Below are positions 1-7,095 of a DNA stretch of 9,203 bases, piece by piece. Position 1 is the first letter of the stretch; every line of letters starts with the position of its first letter. The notes beneath the pieces are model-generated. The model was not told where the DNA came from. It ran no database searches and saw only the letters and a list, made by a program, of their open reading frames with translations. A program made the translations under genes and the position numbers. Source of the DNA: an uncultured Asticcacaulis sp. (GTDB lineage: Bacteria > Pseudomonadota > Alphaproteobacteria > Caulobacterales > Caulobacteraceae); assembly GCA_946480525.1 (NCBI GenBank), contig CAMLLA010000147.1, forward strand, positions 1 to 9,203, read 5' to 3'.

Positions 1-148
1 GCCGTTCTCTCCGGGCATGTGCTTTTCCAATGAGCCCATGATCGTGGTGCCCGACCGCTTCGGTATCCGGCTCGAAGACCACATGTACGTCACCGACAGC
101 GGCGCCAAGTGGTTCACTGAACCACAGGCGGCGATAGACAGGCTTTAG
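1..148 (+). CDS. M24 family metallopeptidase (Xaa-Pro dipeptidase-like), C-terminal fragment
   Basis: The reading frame is open from the left edge (first full codon at base 2) to a TAG at 146-148, giving the last 48 residues of a protein whose start lies outside the window. The fragment has the C-terminal signature of pita-bread-fold M24 peptidases: PGMCFSNEPMIVV, then FGIRLED, then a VTDSGAKWFT tail. In this family the Glu of the NEP segment and the Glu of the RxED segment are two of the metal ligands of the dinuclear centre, and both are present. Such enzymes release N-terminal residues before proline or hydrolyse Xaa-Pro dipeptides, though related members act on other amides, so the substrate is not settled. 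The usual Gly after NEP is Met here. The gene converges on the cupin-like gene, and their stop codons overlap, leaving no room for a terminator between them. Confidence 0.8.
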   Translation, partial: PFSPGMCFSNEPMIVVPDRFGIRLEDHMYVTDSGAKWFTEPQAAIDRL

Positions 149-1158
149 TCTAAAAGATTCCGCCGCAGCACCTTCCGGATCTGCGCCACCCGCTCAGGCG
201 TCATCTCCCCCAGCGTGCCGCGCTCGTCCGGCGTCAGGTGCGCCAGCGGGGCTTCTCCGAAGACGTGATAGTCGAACAGCGCCTGCCAGATACCTTTGCG
301 CGATGGCGGCTGGTCGCGCAAGGCCAGCACGGCATGGAAGAGGGCGTCATAAGGATTAGCGGCTGCTTTCGGCGTATCGTCCCACCAGTAGTTGATCATG
401 ACGTTGAACGGCGACAGGGACCGGACCTGGTGCCACCAGCCATAAGGGATATATAGGACGTCCCCGGCTTCAAGCTCCGCCACCCGGACGGCGTCCCGCG
501 CCAGCGCAAAGCGCGGATACCGTTCCAGGTCCGGGTTTTCCGGGTCGACCATGCCGACCGGTACGCCGCCGATCGTGCGATCAAAAGGCCCGGGATAAAG
601 GTTCGGCAGTTGCTCGGGCGGATAGAGCAGAACCCTCCGCTTGCCGGCCACCACGCAGATCAGGTTTTCATTCAGGTCGTAGTGGACGCGGGTGACGGTG
701 CCGTTGCCGATCCAGATGCGCGGCTCGACGCTTTCGGGCAGGATGCCGATGCGATGACTGTCGCGGACGGCCGGCATATGGCGGTGCAGTTCCGCCGACT
801 GAATAAAGATCGATTGCGGTGCATCGGCCGTGCCATGATTCAGCAGGTTCCCCAGCACCTGGGCTAGCGGCGCGGGACCGAAGCGGAAATTCTCGCTGCG
901 CGTATCCTTGCCGTAAAAGAAGTGCCCGCCGATCTCCGGTGGCCCGACATAGACACCGTAAGGATCGCCGCTGTCATGCGCCAGCAGGTAGTCGCCGAGG
1001 GCCTGGGCGCCGCCGCCGAACTGTACCATCGGCCAGTCGGACAGCAGTCCCTTGAGTATGGCCGGCTGATTCGCTGTCCGTATGTCATTGGCGAAACTGT
1101 CCGGCTTTACTCCGGAAAATACGGCTATGTCCGTAGCCGTGGTCCCATAAGGTGACAT
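145..1158 (-). CDS. Cupin_8 / JmjC-like domain protein (putative Fe(II)-dependent oxygenase)
   Basis: A 337-residue protein of the cupin-like (cupin_8, FIH/JmjC-related) family. The N-terminal part has the typical QPAILKGLLSDWP segment. The core has RIWIGNGTVTRVHYDLNEN, AGKRRVLLYPPEQ and GDVLYIPYGWWHQV. The HxD (His159, Asp161) and distal His (His243) form the expected iron-binding facial triad, so a 2-oxoglutarate/Fe(II) oxygenase activity is plausible; the substrate is unknown. There is no signal peptide, so it is probably cytoplasmic. The frame extends upstream to ATGs at 1200 and 1212, but only the ATG at 1158 has a plausible ribosome binding site (GAAAGG about 12 bases upstream on the minus strand), so that start is preferred. 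It is transcribed divergently from a TonB-dependent receptor. In Caulobacterales and Xanthomonadales such cupin-like genes recur beside TBDR genes, often with tryptophan-halogenase-like genes; no halogenase is visible here. Confidence 0.82.
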   Translation of the reverse strand: MSPYGTTATDIAVFSGVKPDSFANDIRTANQPAILKGLLSDWPMVQFGGGAQALGDYLLAHDSGDPYGVYVGPPEIGGHFFYGKDTRSENFRFGPAPLAQVLGNLLNHGTADAPQSIFIQSAELHRHMPAVRDSHRIGILPESVEPRIWIGNGTVTRVHYDLNENLICVVAGKRRVLLYPPEQLPNLYPGPFDRTIGGVPVGMVDPENPDLERYPRFALARDAVRVAELEAGDVLYIPYGWWHQVRSLSPFNVMINYWWDDTPKAAANPYDALFHAVLALRDQPPSRKGIWQALFDYHVFGEAPLAHLTPDERGTLGEMTPERVAQIRKVLRRNLLD

Positions 1159-1203
1159 AAAAGCATCACACCTTTCATAATTGTATACGATATTCGGCAT
1201 AAG

Positions 1204-1227
1204 ATATAACATATATTGACGTTATAT
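1204..1227. promoter_or_regulatory. Perfect inverted repeat, candidate operator
   Basis: ATATAAC (1204-1210) and GTTATAT (1221-1227) are exact reverse complements separated by 10 bases. The left arm overlaps the possible TATAAC -10 element of the receptor gene, so a dimeric regulator bound here would be placed to block or modulate receptor transcription. The regulator family cannot be named from the site alone. Confidence 0.45.
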
Positions 1228-1229
1228 GC

Positions 1230-1285
1230 CCCCGGTGATTTTCTTCCCTCCATCGCTGCTGCCCTTCGGAAGCAGGCAACCGGGG
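1230..1285 (+). promoter_or_regulatory. Long-range leader hairpin reaching the TBDR ribosome binding site
   Basis: CCCCGGT (1230-1236) pairs exactly with ACCGGGG (1279-1285) over a 42-base loop. That loop contains a smaller stem, CTGCT (1256-1260) with AGCAG (1271-1275). The distal arm runs into the purine-rich Shine-Dalgarno stretch (GGGGAAGAGG, 1282-1291) of the receptor start at 1297. If the leader folds this way, it could partly mask ribosome access. Chance pairing in GC-rich DNA is possible. Confidence 0.3.
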
Positions 1286-1296
1286 AAGAGGATATC

Positions 1297-4242
1297 ATGA
1301 ATAAGCAAAGGAAAGCCCTGACACTGGCCGGCGTCGCCGTCGTGGCCATTTCGTCGGGATGGTCCGTAAGTGCCACGGCGCAGGAGACCGAAGCCGCGGC
1401 CGGTGACAGTCAGGTCGTTGTCGTCACGGGCACGCGTATCCGCAAGCCGAACCTGAAAAGCGCGTCGCCGATCACGACGGTCGATGACCGCGAAGTCAAA
1501 CTGCAGGGCGCCACGGCGATCGACGCCGTCCTGAAGGCGCTGCCGCAGGTCGAAGCCGGCAACAACGAAAACCAGTCGAACAATTCGGACGGTACGGCGG
1601 GCGTCAACCTGCGCAGCCTGGGCGGCAACCGCGCCCTGGTGCTGATCGACGGCCAGCGCTTCCTGCCGACCCTGGGCGTCGACCTGAACTTCATTCCCTC
1701 TTCGCTGGTCGAGCGCACCGACGTCCTGACGGGCGGCGCCTCTTCGGTCTACGGTTCGGACGCCATGTCTGGCGTCGTCAACTTCATCATGCGCAAGAAG
1801 CTGAACGGCGTCCGTTTCGATTCGCAATACAGCATCTACCAGCACACCAATGACGACGATTATCTGCGCGGCGTGCAGAAGACGGCCGGCATCACGCCCG
1901 CCAAGGAAAACGTCTGGGACGGCCAGAAGTACGACTTCAATATCGCCGCCGGCGCCGACATTGCCGACGGCAAAGGCAATGTCACCGCCTATTTCGGCTA
2001 TCGCAAGATGGAGCCGGTAACGCAGGACGCGCGTGACTATTCGACCTGCGCGCTGGAATTCACCGACAGCACGGGCTCGGCCTTCAAGTGCGGCGGCTCC
2101 TCGAACCACGCCTATGGCCGCTTCCGTCCGATCACCGGTCCCAACGCCAACAAGGACTATGCCAACTCCAAGGATGGCACCAAGGTCTGGGTCGCGAACG
2201 ATTCGTCGTTCAACTACAACTATGCGCCGTCGAACTACACGCTGCGCAACTCCGAACGCTACAATGCCGGCGCCTTCGTCAATTACGACATCACAGACAA
2301 GATCGAAGCCTATGGCAGCTTCATGTTCATGGACGATCACTCGATCAGCCAGGTCGCGCCGTCGGCCATCTGGTCCGGCCGTCCATTTACCGTCAACTGC
2401 GACAACCCGTTCCTGAGCGACCAGCAAAAGACGATCCTGTGCGGATCGACGACTTCGACGGCGGATGCGACGACCCAGGTCGTTTACCGCGCCGCGACCG
2501 GTCCTGGCCGCCGCAACGACATGCGTCACACCAACTACCGTCTGGCCGGCGGCTTCCGTGGCGCTCTGAACGACACGTGGGATTACGACGTCAGCTACAT
2601 GTACGCGACGACGATTGGCCAGTTCAACTACCAGAACGATATCAACCAGGACAAGGCGGCCCAGGCGCTCCAGGCCGTCATGGTCAATGGCACGGTTGTG
2701 TGTAAGGACACTTCCAAGGGCTGTAAGCCGATCGACGTCTTCAGCGCCAAAGGTCCGTCGGAAGAAGGCTACGCTTTCATCTATTCGCCGACCTTCACGC
2801 GTAATGAGCAAAGCATCAACGTTTTCAACGCCTATGTCAGCGGTGACCTGGGGGACTACGGCGTTCAGTCGCCGTGGGCCAATGACGGCGTCGCCCTGGT
2901 CCTGGGTGTCGAACACCGCAAGGAAGCGATCGACGAAAAGCGCGACCAGACCCAGCTCGACGCGGAAATCGCCGAAGCGCACGGCAAGATCACGGCCGAC
3001 GAATATTTCGCCGAAATGGAAATCCCGCTCGTCAGCGACAAGCCGTTTATCAAGTCGCTGAGCACCTCGCTTGGCTACCGCAGTTCGACCTACAACTCGG
3101 AATCTCCCACTGCCGTCGGGGCCGAGAAGAAGACCGAGACCTACAAGATCGAAGCGCGCTATGCGCCGACGACCGATATTCTGTTCCGCGCCAGCTATAA
3201 CAAGGCCATGCGGGCGGCCAATGTCAGCGAACTGTTCGCCGCCCAGGCCGTGGGCAATGTCGGCCTGATCGACCCGTGCGCTGGCCCGACCCCGTCGAAG
3301 TCGCTGAGCGACTGCCAGCGCACCGGCGTCACCTCGGCCTGGTACGGCAATATCGAGCCCACCCCCGCGGACGTTGGGTCAGGGTTAGGTGGCGGCAACC
3401 CGGATCTCAGCCCGGAAGAAGCCAAGACGACCACCTACGGCTTCGTCTTCACGCCGTCCAACTCGTCGCTGGCCCTCAGCGTCGACTATTTCAAGATCCG
3501 TATCGACGGCTATATCGGCGCGGTCGATCCGCAGGTTTCGGTGACCCAGTGCGTCGAAACCGGCAATCCCTTCTACTGCAGCCTGATCGTCCGCAACCCG
3601 ACGACCGGCGCCCTGTTCGGCTACAACAAGGCGAACGGGGGCTACGTCGTCAACACCAACATCAATACCGGCTTCCTGGAAACGACCGGCGTTGACTTCA
3701 CCGGCAGCTACAACCTCGAAACCGACCGTCTTTTCGGCAAGGACTACGGCAATGTCAGCTTCTCGATGGTCGGCACCCTGCTGAACTCGCTGGAAACCGA
3801 AGTGCTCCCGGGTCTCGGCTCCTATGACTGCACCGGCCTGTTCGGCGGCACCTGCGGCCAGCCGTCACCGAAGTGGCGTCACAACCTGCGCACCACCTGG
3901 TCGCCGGCGTGGGAGTCCGTCTGGGCGCCGACCTCGATCTCGATCAACTGGCGCTATTTCGGCAAGGTCGACCTGGCCACCAATACGGACGACCAGTACC
4001 TGAGCGGCACCAAGTCGACGCTCAATGCCGAGATCGAAGCCTATAACTATATCGACCTGACCCTGACCAAGAACTTGCCCAAGGGCCTCGTTCTGCGCGC
4101 CGGCGTCACGAACCTGTTCGACAAGGATCCGCCGGCCATCATGGGTGGCCTGCTGGTCGAAAACGGCAACGGCAACACCTTCCCGAGCGTCTATGATCCG
4201 CTCGGCCGGATGTTCTTCATCGGTATCAGCGGCGCCTTCTAA
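1297..4242 (+). CDS. TonB-dependent outer membrane receptor
   Basis: A 981-residue outer-membrane receptor for energised uptake of a large or scarce substrate. The ATG at 1297 is chosen because it has a good ribosome binding site (GAAGAGG, 5 bases upstream) and begins directly with a signal peptide: a basic MNKQRK, a hydrophobic stretch, and a likely cleavage near SATAQ at residues 25-29. The 27 in-frame codons upstream do not look coding. After it come a TonB-box-like [10 protein letters not shown] (about 40-49), the plug domain (about 53-167, with [17 protein letters not shown] and [18 protein letters not shown]), then a long beta-barrel ending in [11 protein letters not shown] and a C-terminal Phe, as outer-membrane proteins do. 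The twelve cysteines fall into six closely spaced pairs, probably disulfides in surface loops. The substrate is not evident from sequence; its neighbours suggest peptides or plant glycans. It is divergent from the cupin-like gene and monocistronic, judging by the terminator after it. Confidence 0.93.
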   Translation: MNKQRKALTLAGVAVVAISSGWSVSATAQETEAAAGDSQVVVVTGTRIRKPNLKSASPITTVDDREVKLQGATAIDAVLKALPQVEAGNNENQSNNSDGTAGVNLRSLGGNRALVLIDGQRFLPTLGVDLNFIPSSLVERTDVLTGGASSVYGSDAMSGVVNFIMRKKLNGVRFDSQYSIYQHTNDDDYLRGVQKTAGITPAKENVWDGQKYDFNIAAGADIADGKGNVTAYFGYRKMEPVTQDARDYSTCALEFTDSTGSAFKCGGSSNHAYGRFRPITGPNANKDYANSKDGTKVWVANDSSFNYNYAPSNYTLRNSERYNAGAFVNYDITDKIEAYGSFMFMDDHSISQVAPSAIWSGRPFTVNCDNPFLSDQQKTILCGSTTSTADATTQVVYRAATGPGRRNDMRHTNYRLAGGFRGALNDTWDYDVSYMYATTIGQFNYQNDINQDKAAQALQAVMVNGTVVCKDTSKGCKPIDVFSAKGPSEEGYAFIYSPTFTRNEQSINVFNAYVSGDLGDYGVQSPWANDGVALVLGVEHRKEAIDEKRDQTQLDAEIAEAHGKITADEYFAEMEIPLVSDKPFIKSLSTSLGYRSSTYNSESPTAVGAEKKTETYKIEARYAPTTDILFRASYNKAMRAANVSELFAAQAVGNVGLIDPCAGPTPSKSLSDCQRTGVTSAWYGNIEPTPADVGSGLGGGNPDLSPEEAKTTTYGFVFTPSNSSLALSVDYFKIRIDGYIGAVDPQVSVTQCVETGNPFYCSLIVRNPTTGALFGYNKANGGYVVNTNINTGFLETTGVDFTGSYNLETDRLFGKDYGNVSFSMVGTLLNSLETEVLPGLGSYDCTGLFGGTCGQPSPKWRHNLRTTWSPAWESVWAPTSISINWRYFGKVDLATNTDDQYLSGTKSTLNAEIEAYNYIDLTLTKNLPKGLVLRAGVTNLFDKDPPAIMGGLLVENGNGNTFPSVYDPLGRMFFIGISGAF

Positions 4243-4268
4243 CCCGCGCCAAATCTAGCGTCCCCTTA

Positions 4269-4303
4269 GGCGCTGCCGGCTGTCCGGCGGCGCCATTTTT
4301 TTT
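4269..4303 (+). terminator. Rho-independent terminator after the TBDR gene
   Basis: An 11-base-pair stem (4269-4279 with 4284-4294, one T·G wobble) closes a four-base loop, CTGT, and is followed by A and a run of eight T (4296-4303). It lies 26 bases after the receptor stop codon. This is a textbook intrinsic terminator. It implies that the receptor is the last gene of its transcript and that the chemoreceptor downstream has its own promoter. Confidence 0.92.
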
Positions 4304-4374
4304 GCCGGCAGTCAGCCCACCCACCGCCACACCTTCGAAAAAGCCATCGTCGTATGCCGGCTATGTCCCTGGCA

Positions 4375-4415
4375 TTAATCCCATATTAAATTTATGGGAT
4401 TTAACCTCCCGTTTA
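4375..4415. promoter_or_regulatory. Candidate CtrA binding sites upstream of the chemoreceptor gene
   Basis: TTAA-TCCCATA-TTAA (4375-4389) is an exact match to the TTAA-N7-TTAA consensus bound by the cell-cycle regulator CtrA in Caulobacter and relatives. A second copy, TTAA-CCTCCCG-TTTA (4401-4415), has one mismatch in its right half. They lie about 50-90 bases before the proposed GTG start, downstream of the receptor's terminator. In Caulobacter many motility and chemotaxis genes are CtrA-dependent, so the location fits the gene downstream. Binding itself is inferred. Confidence 0.6.
4377..4401. repeat. Perfect 9-bp inverted repeat in the chemoreceptor leader
   Basis: AATCCCATA (4377-4385) and TATGGGATT (4393-4401) are exact reverse complements with a 7-base AT spacer (TTAAATT). 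The element overlaps both CtrA-like boxes. A shorter palindrome, ACCCAA-T-TTGGGT, follows at 4425-4437. These could be operators or part of a leader structure; no T-run follows, so they are not terminators. Confidence 0.5.
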
Positions 4416-4466
4416 CTTCGTTGGACCCAATTTGGGTTTCAACAAACCTGGCGGGGAGCTGTGATT

Positions 4467-5951
4467 GTGTTGCCATTTATCTTTTCCAAGGCGGATTCCT
4501 TCTTCGTTGAAGTCCTGAACAAGTCACAGGCCATCATCGAGTTTACGCCCGACGGTCGGGTAACGCGAGCAAACCGCAACTTCCTTGACGCGATCGGCTA
4601 CAGCGAGGCCGACATTGTCGGGCAGCATCATTCGGTCCTTTGTACGCCCGAATATGTAGCGTCGGCTGAGTACCGGACCTTTTGGAAAGAATTGGCGTCT
4701 GGCAAGATCCAGGCTGGTGAGTTCAAGCGTGTTGGCAAGGCCGGGAACTTCGTTTGGCTTCAGGCTTCCTACAACCCAGTCCATGACGCCAGCGGAAAGA
4801 TCGTACGTGTCGTAAAGCTTGCCGCAGATATTACAGCTGGCAAAATGCTGAGTCTCGATTCCGCAGGTAAAATCGCGGCACTCAATCGCGCACAAGCGAT
4901 TATCGAATTTACACCGCAGGGTGAGGTACTGACCGCGAACGAAAATTTCCTGGGGGCATTAGGGTATCGTCTGGATGAGATTGTGGGGCGCCACCATCGC
5001 ATGTTCTGTGACGAAGCCTATGTCCAATCAAGCGAGTACCAGAATTTCTGGGCCGCGCTGGGACGTGGAGAGTTCCAGGCAGCCGAATACAAGCGGATCG
5101 GCAAGGGCAGCCGCGAAGTCTACATTCAGGCGTCCTATAACCCGATCTTCGATGACACGGGTGCGATCGTGAAGGTGGTTAAGTTCGCCACTGATATCAC
5201 CGAAACGGTTCGCAAGCGTCTGCGGAACGAAAAGCTGAGCCGGGAGATTAATGGTGAACTTGGCGACGTCGTCAAGCAGATGGTAGAGGCCACGCATATG
5301 ACGACGGTGGCCTCGACGGCGTCTTCCGAAACGGGGTCAGTCGTCAATTCGGTCGCGGCCGCATCCGAAGAACTGAGTGCCAGCGTCAAGGATATCTCGG
5401 CCAATATGAGTCATGCCCAGTCCAGCGTCACCAGTATATTCGAGTATGCCGAGACCGCCAACGTCTCGGCCAATGCGCTCAATGAGTCCGCCAATGCGAT
5501 GAACGGTATCGTGACTCTGATTCAGGACATTGCCGGCCAGATCAACCTCCTCGCCCTGAACGCCACGATCGAGTCCGCCAGGGCCGGCGAGGCAGGACGC
5601 GGGTTTGCAGTCGTCGCGTCCGAGGTGAAGTCTCTGGCCAATCAGGCGGCTCGCTCCACGCAGACCATCTCGGCGGAAATCACCAACATGCAAGCCGTGG
5701 CTACCGAAGTGGTGGAAGCGCTGGGAAAGATCTCGGCCAATATGCGCTCGGTCCTGGAAAACATCGGGAGTGTCGCCGGAGCGATCGAACAGCAAAATGC
5801 GGTCACTTCTGAAATTTCTGGAAACATGCAGGCCGCAGTCTCCGCAGTACACGATATCGAGGAGAATCTCGGTTTGATCACCAACATGTTTTCCCGGGTC
5901 GCCGAGGCCTCCGAGCAAGTCAAGGGTAGCGTTGAAGCATTGGTTGCCTGA
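4467..5951 (+). CDS. Cytoplasmic methyl-accepting chemotaxis protein with two PAS domains (BdlA-like)
   Basis: A 494-residue soluble chemoreceptor. Two PAS domains (about residues 18-123 and 140-245) are followed by a signalling coiled-coil domain (about 265-490). That domain contains the hairpin tip that binds CheA/CheW ([20 protein letters not shown], within about 356-395) and a likely methylation site at AASEELSAS (Glu301/Glu302). No transmembrane segment or HAMP domain is visible, so it should sense an internal cue such as redox state, oxygen or a metabolite. The PAS-PAS-MCP layout matches Pseudomonas BdlA, which controls biofilm dispersal. The frame is open back to 4302, but that region includes the terminator's T-run. 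The GTG at 4467 is chosen because GGGGAG (4453-4458) lies 8 bases before it; GTG 4461 and TTG 4470 are alternatives. No C-terminal CheR/CheB tether is seen. The coding strand is visibly less GC-rich than its neighbours in places. Confidence 0.88.
   Translation: MLPFIFSKADSFFVEVLNKSQAIIEFTPDGRVTRANRNFLDAIGYSEADIVGQHHSVLCTPEYVASAEYRTFWKELASGKIQAGEFKRVGKAGNFVWLQASYNPVHDASGKIVRVVKLAADITAGKMLSLDSAGKIAALNRAQAIIEFTPQGEVLTANENFLGALGYRLDEIVGRHHRMFCDEAYVQSSEYQNFWAALGRGEFQAAEYKRIGKGSREVYIQASYNPIFDDTGAIVKVVKFATDITETVRKRLRNEKLSREINGELGDVVKQMVEATHMTTVASTASSETGSVVNSVAAASEELSASVKDISANMSHAQSSVTSIFEYAETANVSANALNESANAMNGIVTLIQDIAGQINLLALNATIESARAGEAGRGFAVVASEVKSLANQAARSTQTISAEITNMQAVATEVVEALGKISANMRSVLENIGSVAGAIEQQNAVTSEISGNMQAAVSAVHDIEENLGLITNMFSRVAEASEQVKGSVEALVA
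4518..5201 (+). repeat. Tandem PAS-domain duplication inside the chemoreceptor
   Basis: The segments 4518-4835 and 4884-5201 each encode 106 residues that align without gaps; by eye about 59 positions are identical. Both contain QAIIEFTP near the start, a G-x-HH-x3-C motif in the middle, QASYNP and a closing DIT. The linker between them is 16 residues. Conservation of paired histidines and the cysteine in both copies hints that both domains keep the same ligand chemistry; the ligand is unknown. This looks like an old internal duplication, since the DNA has diverged substantially. Confidence 0.8.
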
Positions 5952-6054
5952 TCGCGATGCCCCAATGAATCGCCTCTCAGGCCGGGAATGGCGGTTCTCA
6001 CCCGCGCACGCTACTTTCCATTGAGTACGAACACATCTGGACCACTGCAGTGCT

Positions 6055-7095
6055 CTAGAAGGGCCGCGACGCCGTCTCCGGGTCAAGCATGGCAATAAGC
6101 TGGTCATAGAGTTGGCGCGGGATGGTCACGGTGTTCGAAGCCGTATTCCGCGCTCGCGCCTCGTAACGCCGCTGCGATGGCAGACGCGCGCCTTGCCCCA
6201 GAATGGCGTCGAACAGGGCTTCGGCCCGGCCCGTATGCACCGCGTGCTCGGCGCCCATGAAGATCTTGGGATCAAACGCCAGGATCAGCTCGCCGTGATA
6301 GGGAGTCGCGCCAGCGCCATTGTCGTAGGCCATCGATTCGAGACTGAGCAGATCGCCGATCAGCGGTCCGGCCATTAGTTCGATCATCGCCGACAGCGCC
6401 GAACCCTTGTGCCCGCCAAAAGTCAGCATGGCGCCGTTCATCGCCTCGGCCGGATCGGTCGTGGGATTGCCATCACGGTCAAGTCCCCAACCCTCGGGAA
6501 GCGGCTTGCCGGCGCGGCGGTGCAGCTCGATTTCGCCGCGCGCAGACGCACTGGTGGCGAAGTCGAAGACGAACGGATTGCCGCTCGGGCGCGGCCAGGC
6601 AAAGGCCAACGGATTGGTGCCGAACACACCCTTGGTGCCGCCATAGGGCGCGACCCAGGCGTGCGACGGCGTCATGGCCATGGCCACCAGGCCTTCATTG
6701 GCAATCGCCTCGACCTCTGGCCACAGGGCGGAGAAGTGGTAGCAGTGATTGATAGCCAATGCCGCCAGGCCGGTTTTGCGCGCCTTCGCGATCAGGACCT
6801 CACGGCCGGTCTCATAGGCCAGAAGCGAGTAGCCGCCTTTCGCGTCGGCACGGACCAGGCCCGGCGCCACATCGGTAATCACCGGCCGGGCATCCGGCGA
6901 GACCTTGCCGGACTTCAGCGTATGGACGCAGACCAGAAGGCGATAGAGGCCATGCGAATGGCATTCGTCGCGCTGACAGGCCCAGATCGTCCGGGCGATG
7001 GCGCGGGCATGGTCGCCAGCAAAGCCGTTGGTTTCCAAAACCCGGACGGCGAAGTCGAAGGCTTCATCAAGTGGAAGCGTATGTACTTCGGACAT
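6055..7095 (-). CDS. Ldh_2-family NAD(P)H-dependent oxidoreductase, likely delta1-piperideine/pyrroline-2-carboxylate reductase
   Basis: A 346-residue protein of the malate/L-lactate/ureidoglycolate dehydrogenase-type family (Ldh_2). Family landmarks are SHGLYR (47-52, with the catalytic-type His48), a YHFSALWPEVE segment (119-129), GVFGTNP (156-162), FDFATSASARGE (177-188) and FGGHKGSAL (226-234). The HFxALWPxVE and LPEG...DxxGxPTTDP stretches resemble Pseudomonas DpkA, a reductase that converts delta1-piperideine-2-carboxylate to pipecolate and delta1-pyrroline-2-carboxylate to proline. That assignment is from memory of the family, and other members reduce 2-oxoacids such as diketogulonate. 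No signal peptide is seen, so it should be cytoplasmic. Its ATG overlaps the stop of the DUF885 gene (TAATG), so the two genes are cotranscribed and probably translationally coupled; no strong ribosome binding site of its own is seen. It converges on the chemoreceptor gene across a 103-base gap that holds no clear terminator. Confidence 0.8.
   Translation of the reverse strand: MSEVHTLPLDEAFDFAVRVLETNGFAGDHARAIARTIWACQRDECHSHGLYRLLVCVHTLKSGKVSPDARPVITDVAPGLVRADAKGGYSLLAYETGREVLIAKARKTGLAALAINHCYHFSALWPEVEAIANEGLVAMAMTPSHAWVAPYGGTKGVFGTNPLAFAWPRPSGNPFVFDFATSASARGEIELHRRAGKPLPEGWGLDRDGNPTTDPAEAMNGAMLTFGGHKGSALSAMIELMAGPLIGDLLSLESMAYDNGAGATPYHGELILAFDPKIFMGAEHAVHTGRAEALFDAILGQGARLPSQRRYEARARNTASNTVTIPRQLYDQLIAMLDPETASRPF

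Larger units (their letters stand above)
1159..1296. promoter_or_regulatory. Divergent promoter region between the cupin-like gene and the TBDR gene
   Basis: An AT-rich island in otherwise GC-rich DNA, separating two divergently transcribed genes. It contains a GTATAC-centred near-palindrome (1180-1191), a perfect inverted repeat ATATAAC-N10-GTTATAT (1204-1227), and a longer inverted repeat close to the receptor start. On the + strand, TTGTAT (1181-1186) and TATAAC (1205-1210) lie 18 bases apart and could form a promoter for the receptor. On the - strand, TACAAT (complement of 1180-1185) is a possible -10 for the cupin-like gene. The promoter elements are read by eye and are weak; the palindromes are exact. 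The arrangement suggests that one regulator may control both genes. Confidence 0.5.

Noticed and set aside
1159..1212. N-terminal extension of the cupin-like protein from ATG 1200 or 1212
   Set aside because: There is no ribosome binding site before either codon, and the segment overlaps the presumed divergent promoters.
1216..1296. N-terminal extension of the TBDR from an ATG at 1216
   Set aside because: It would place 27 non-hydrophobic residues before a good signal peptide, begins inside the palindromic promoter region, and lacks a ribosome binding site; ATG 1297 has one.
1222..2982. A 586-codon open frame antisense to the TBDR gene
   Set aside because: It mirrors the codon structure of a clear receptor gene in GC-rich DNA, has an arginine/valine/aspartate-rich low-complexity composition, and matches no family I recognise.
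5946..5982. GCCTGA / TCAGGC inverted repeat at the end of the chemoreceptor gene as a terminator
   Set aside because: The stem is only six pairs with a 25-base loop, and no T-run follows.
6043..6052. Perfect palindrome CACTGCAGTG just before the Ldh_2 stop
   Set aside because: It is a 10-base palindrome with no T-run and no second copy; it is not enough for a terminator or operator call.
5337..6107. A 256-codon open frame antisense to the chemoreceptor
   Set aside because: It is a shadow of the MCP coiled-coil codon pattern; composition and lack of any motif argue against a gene.
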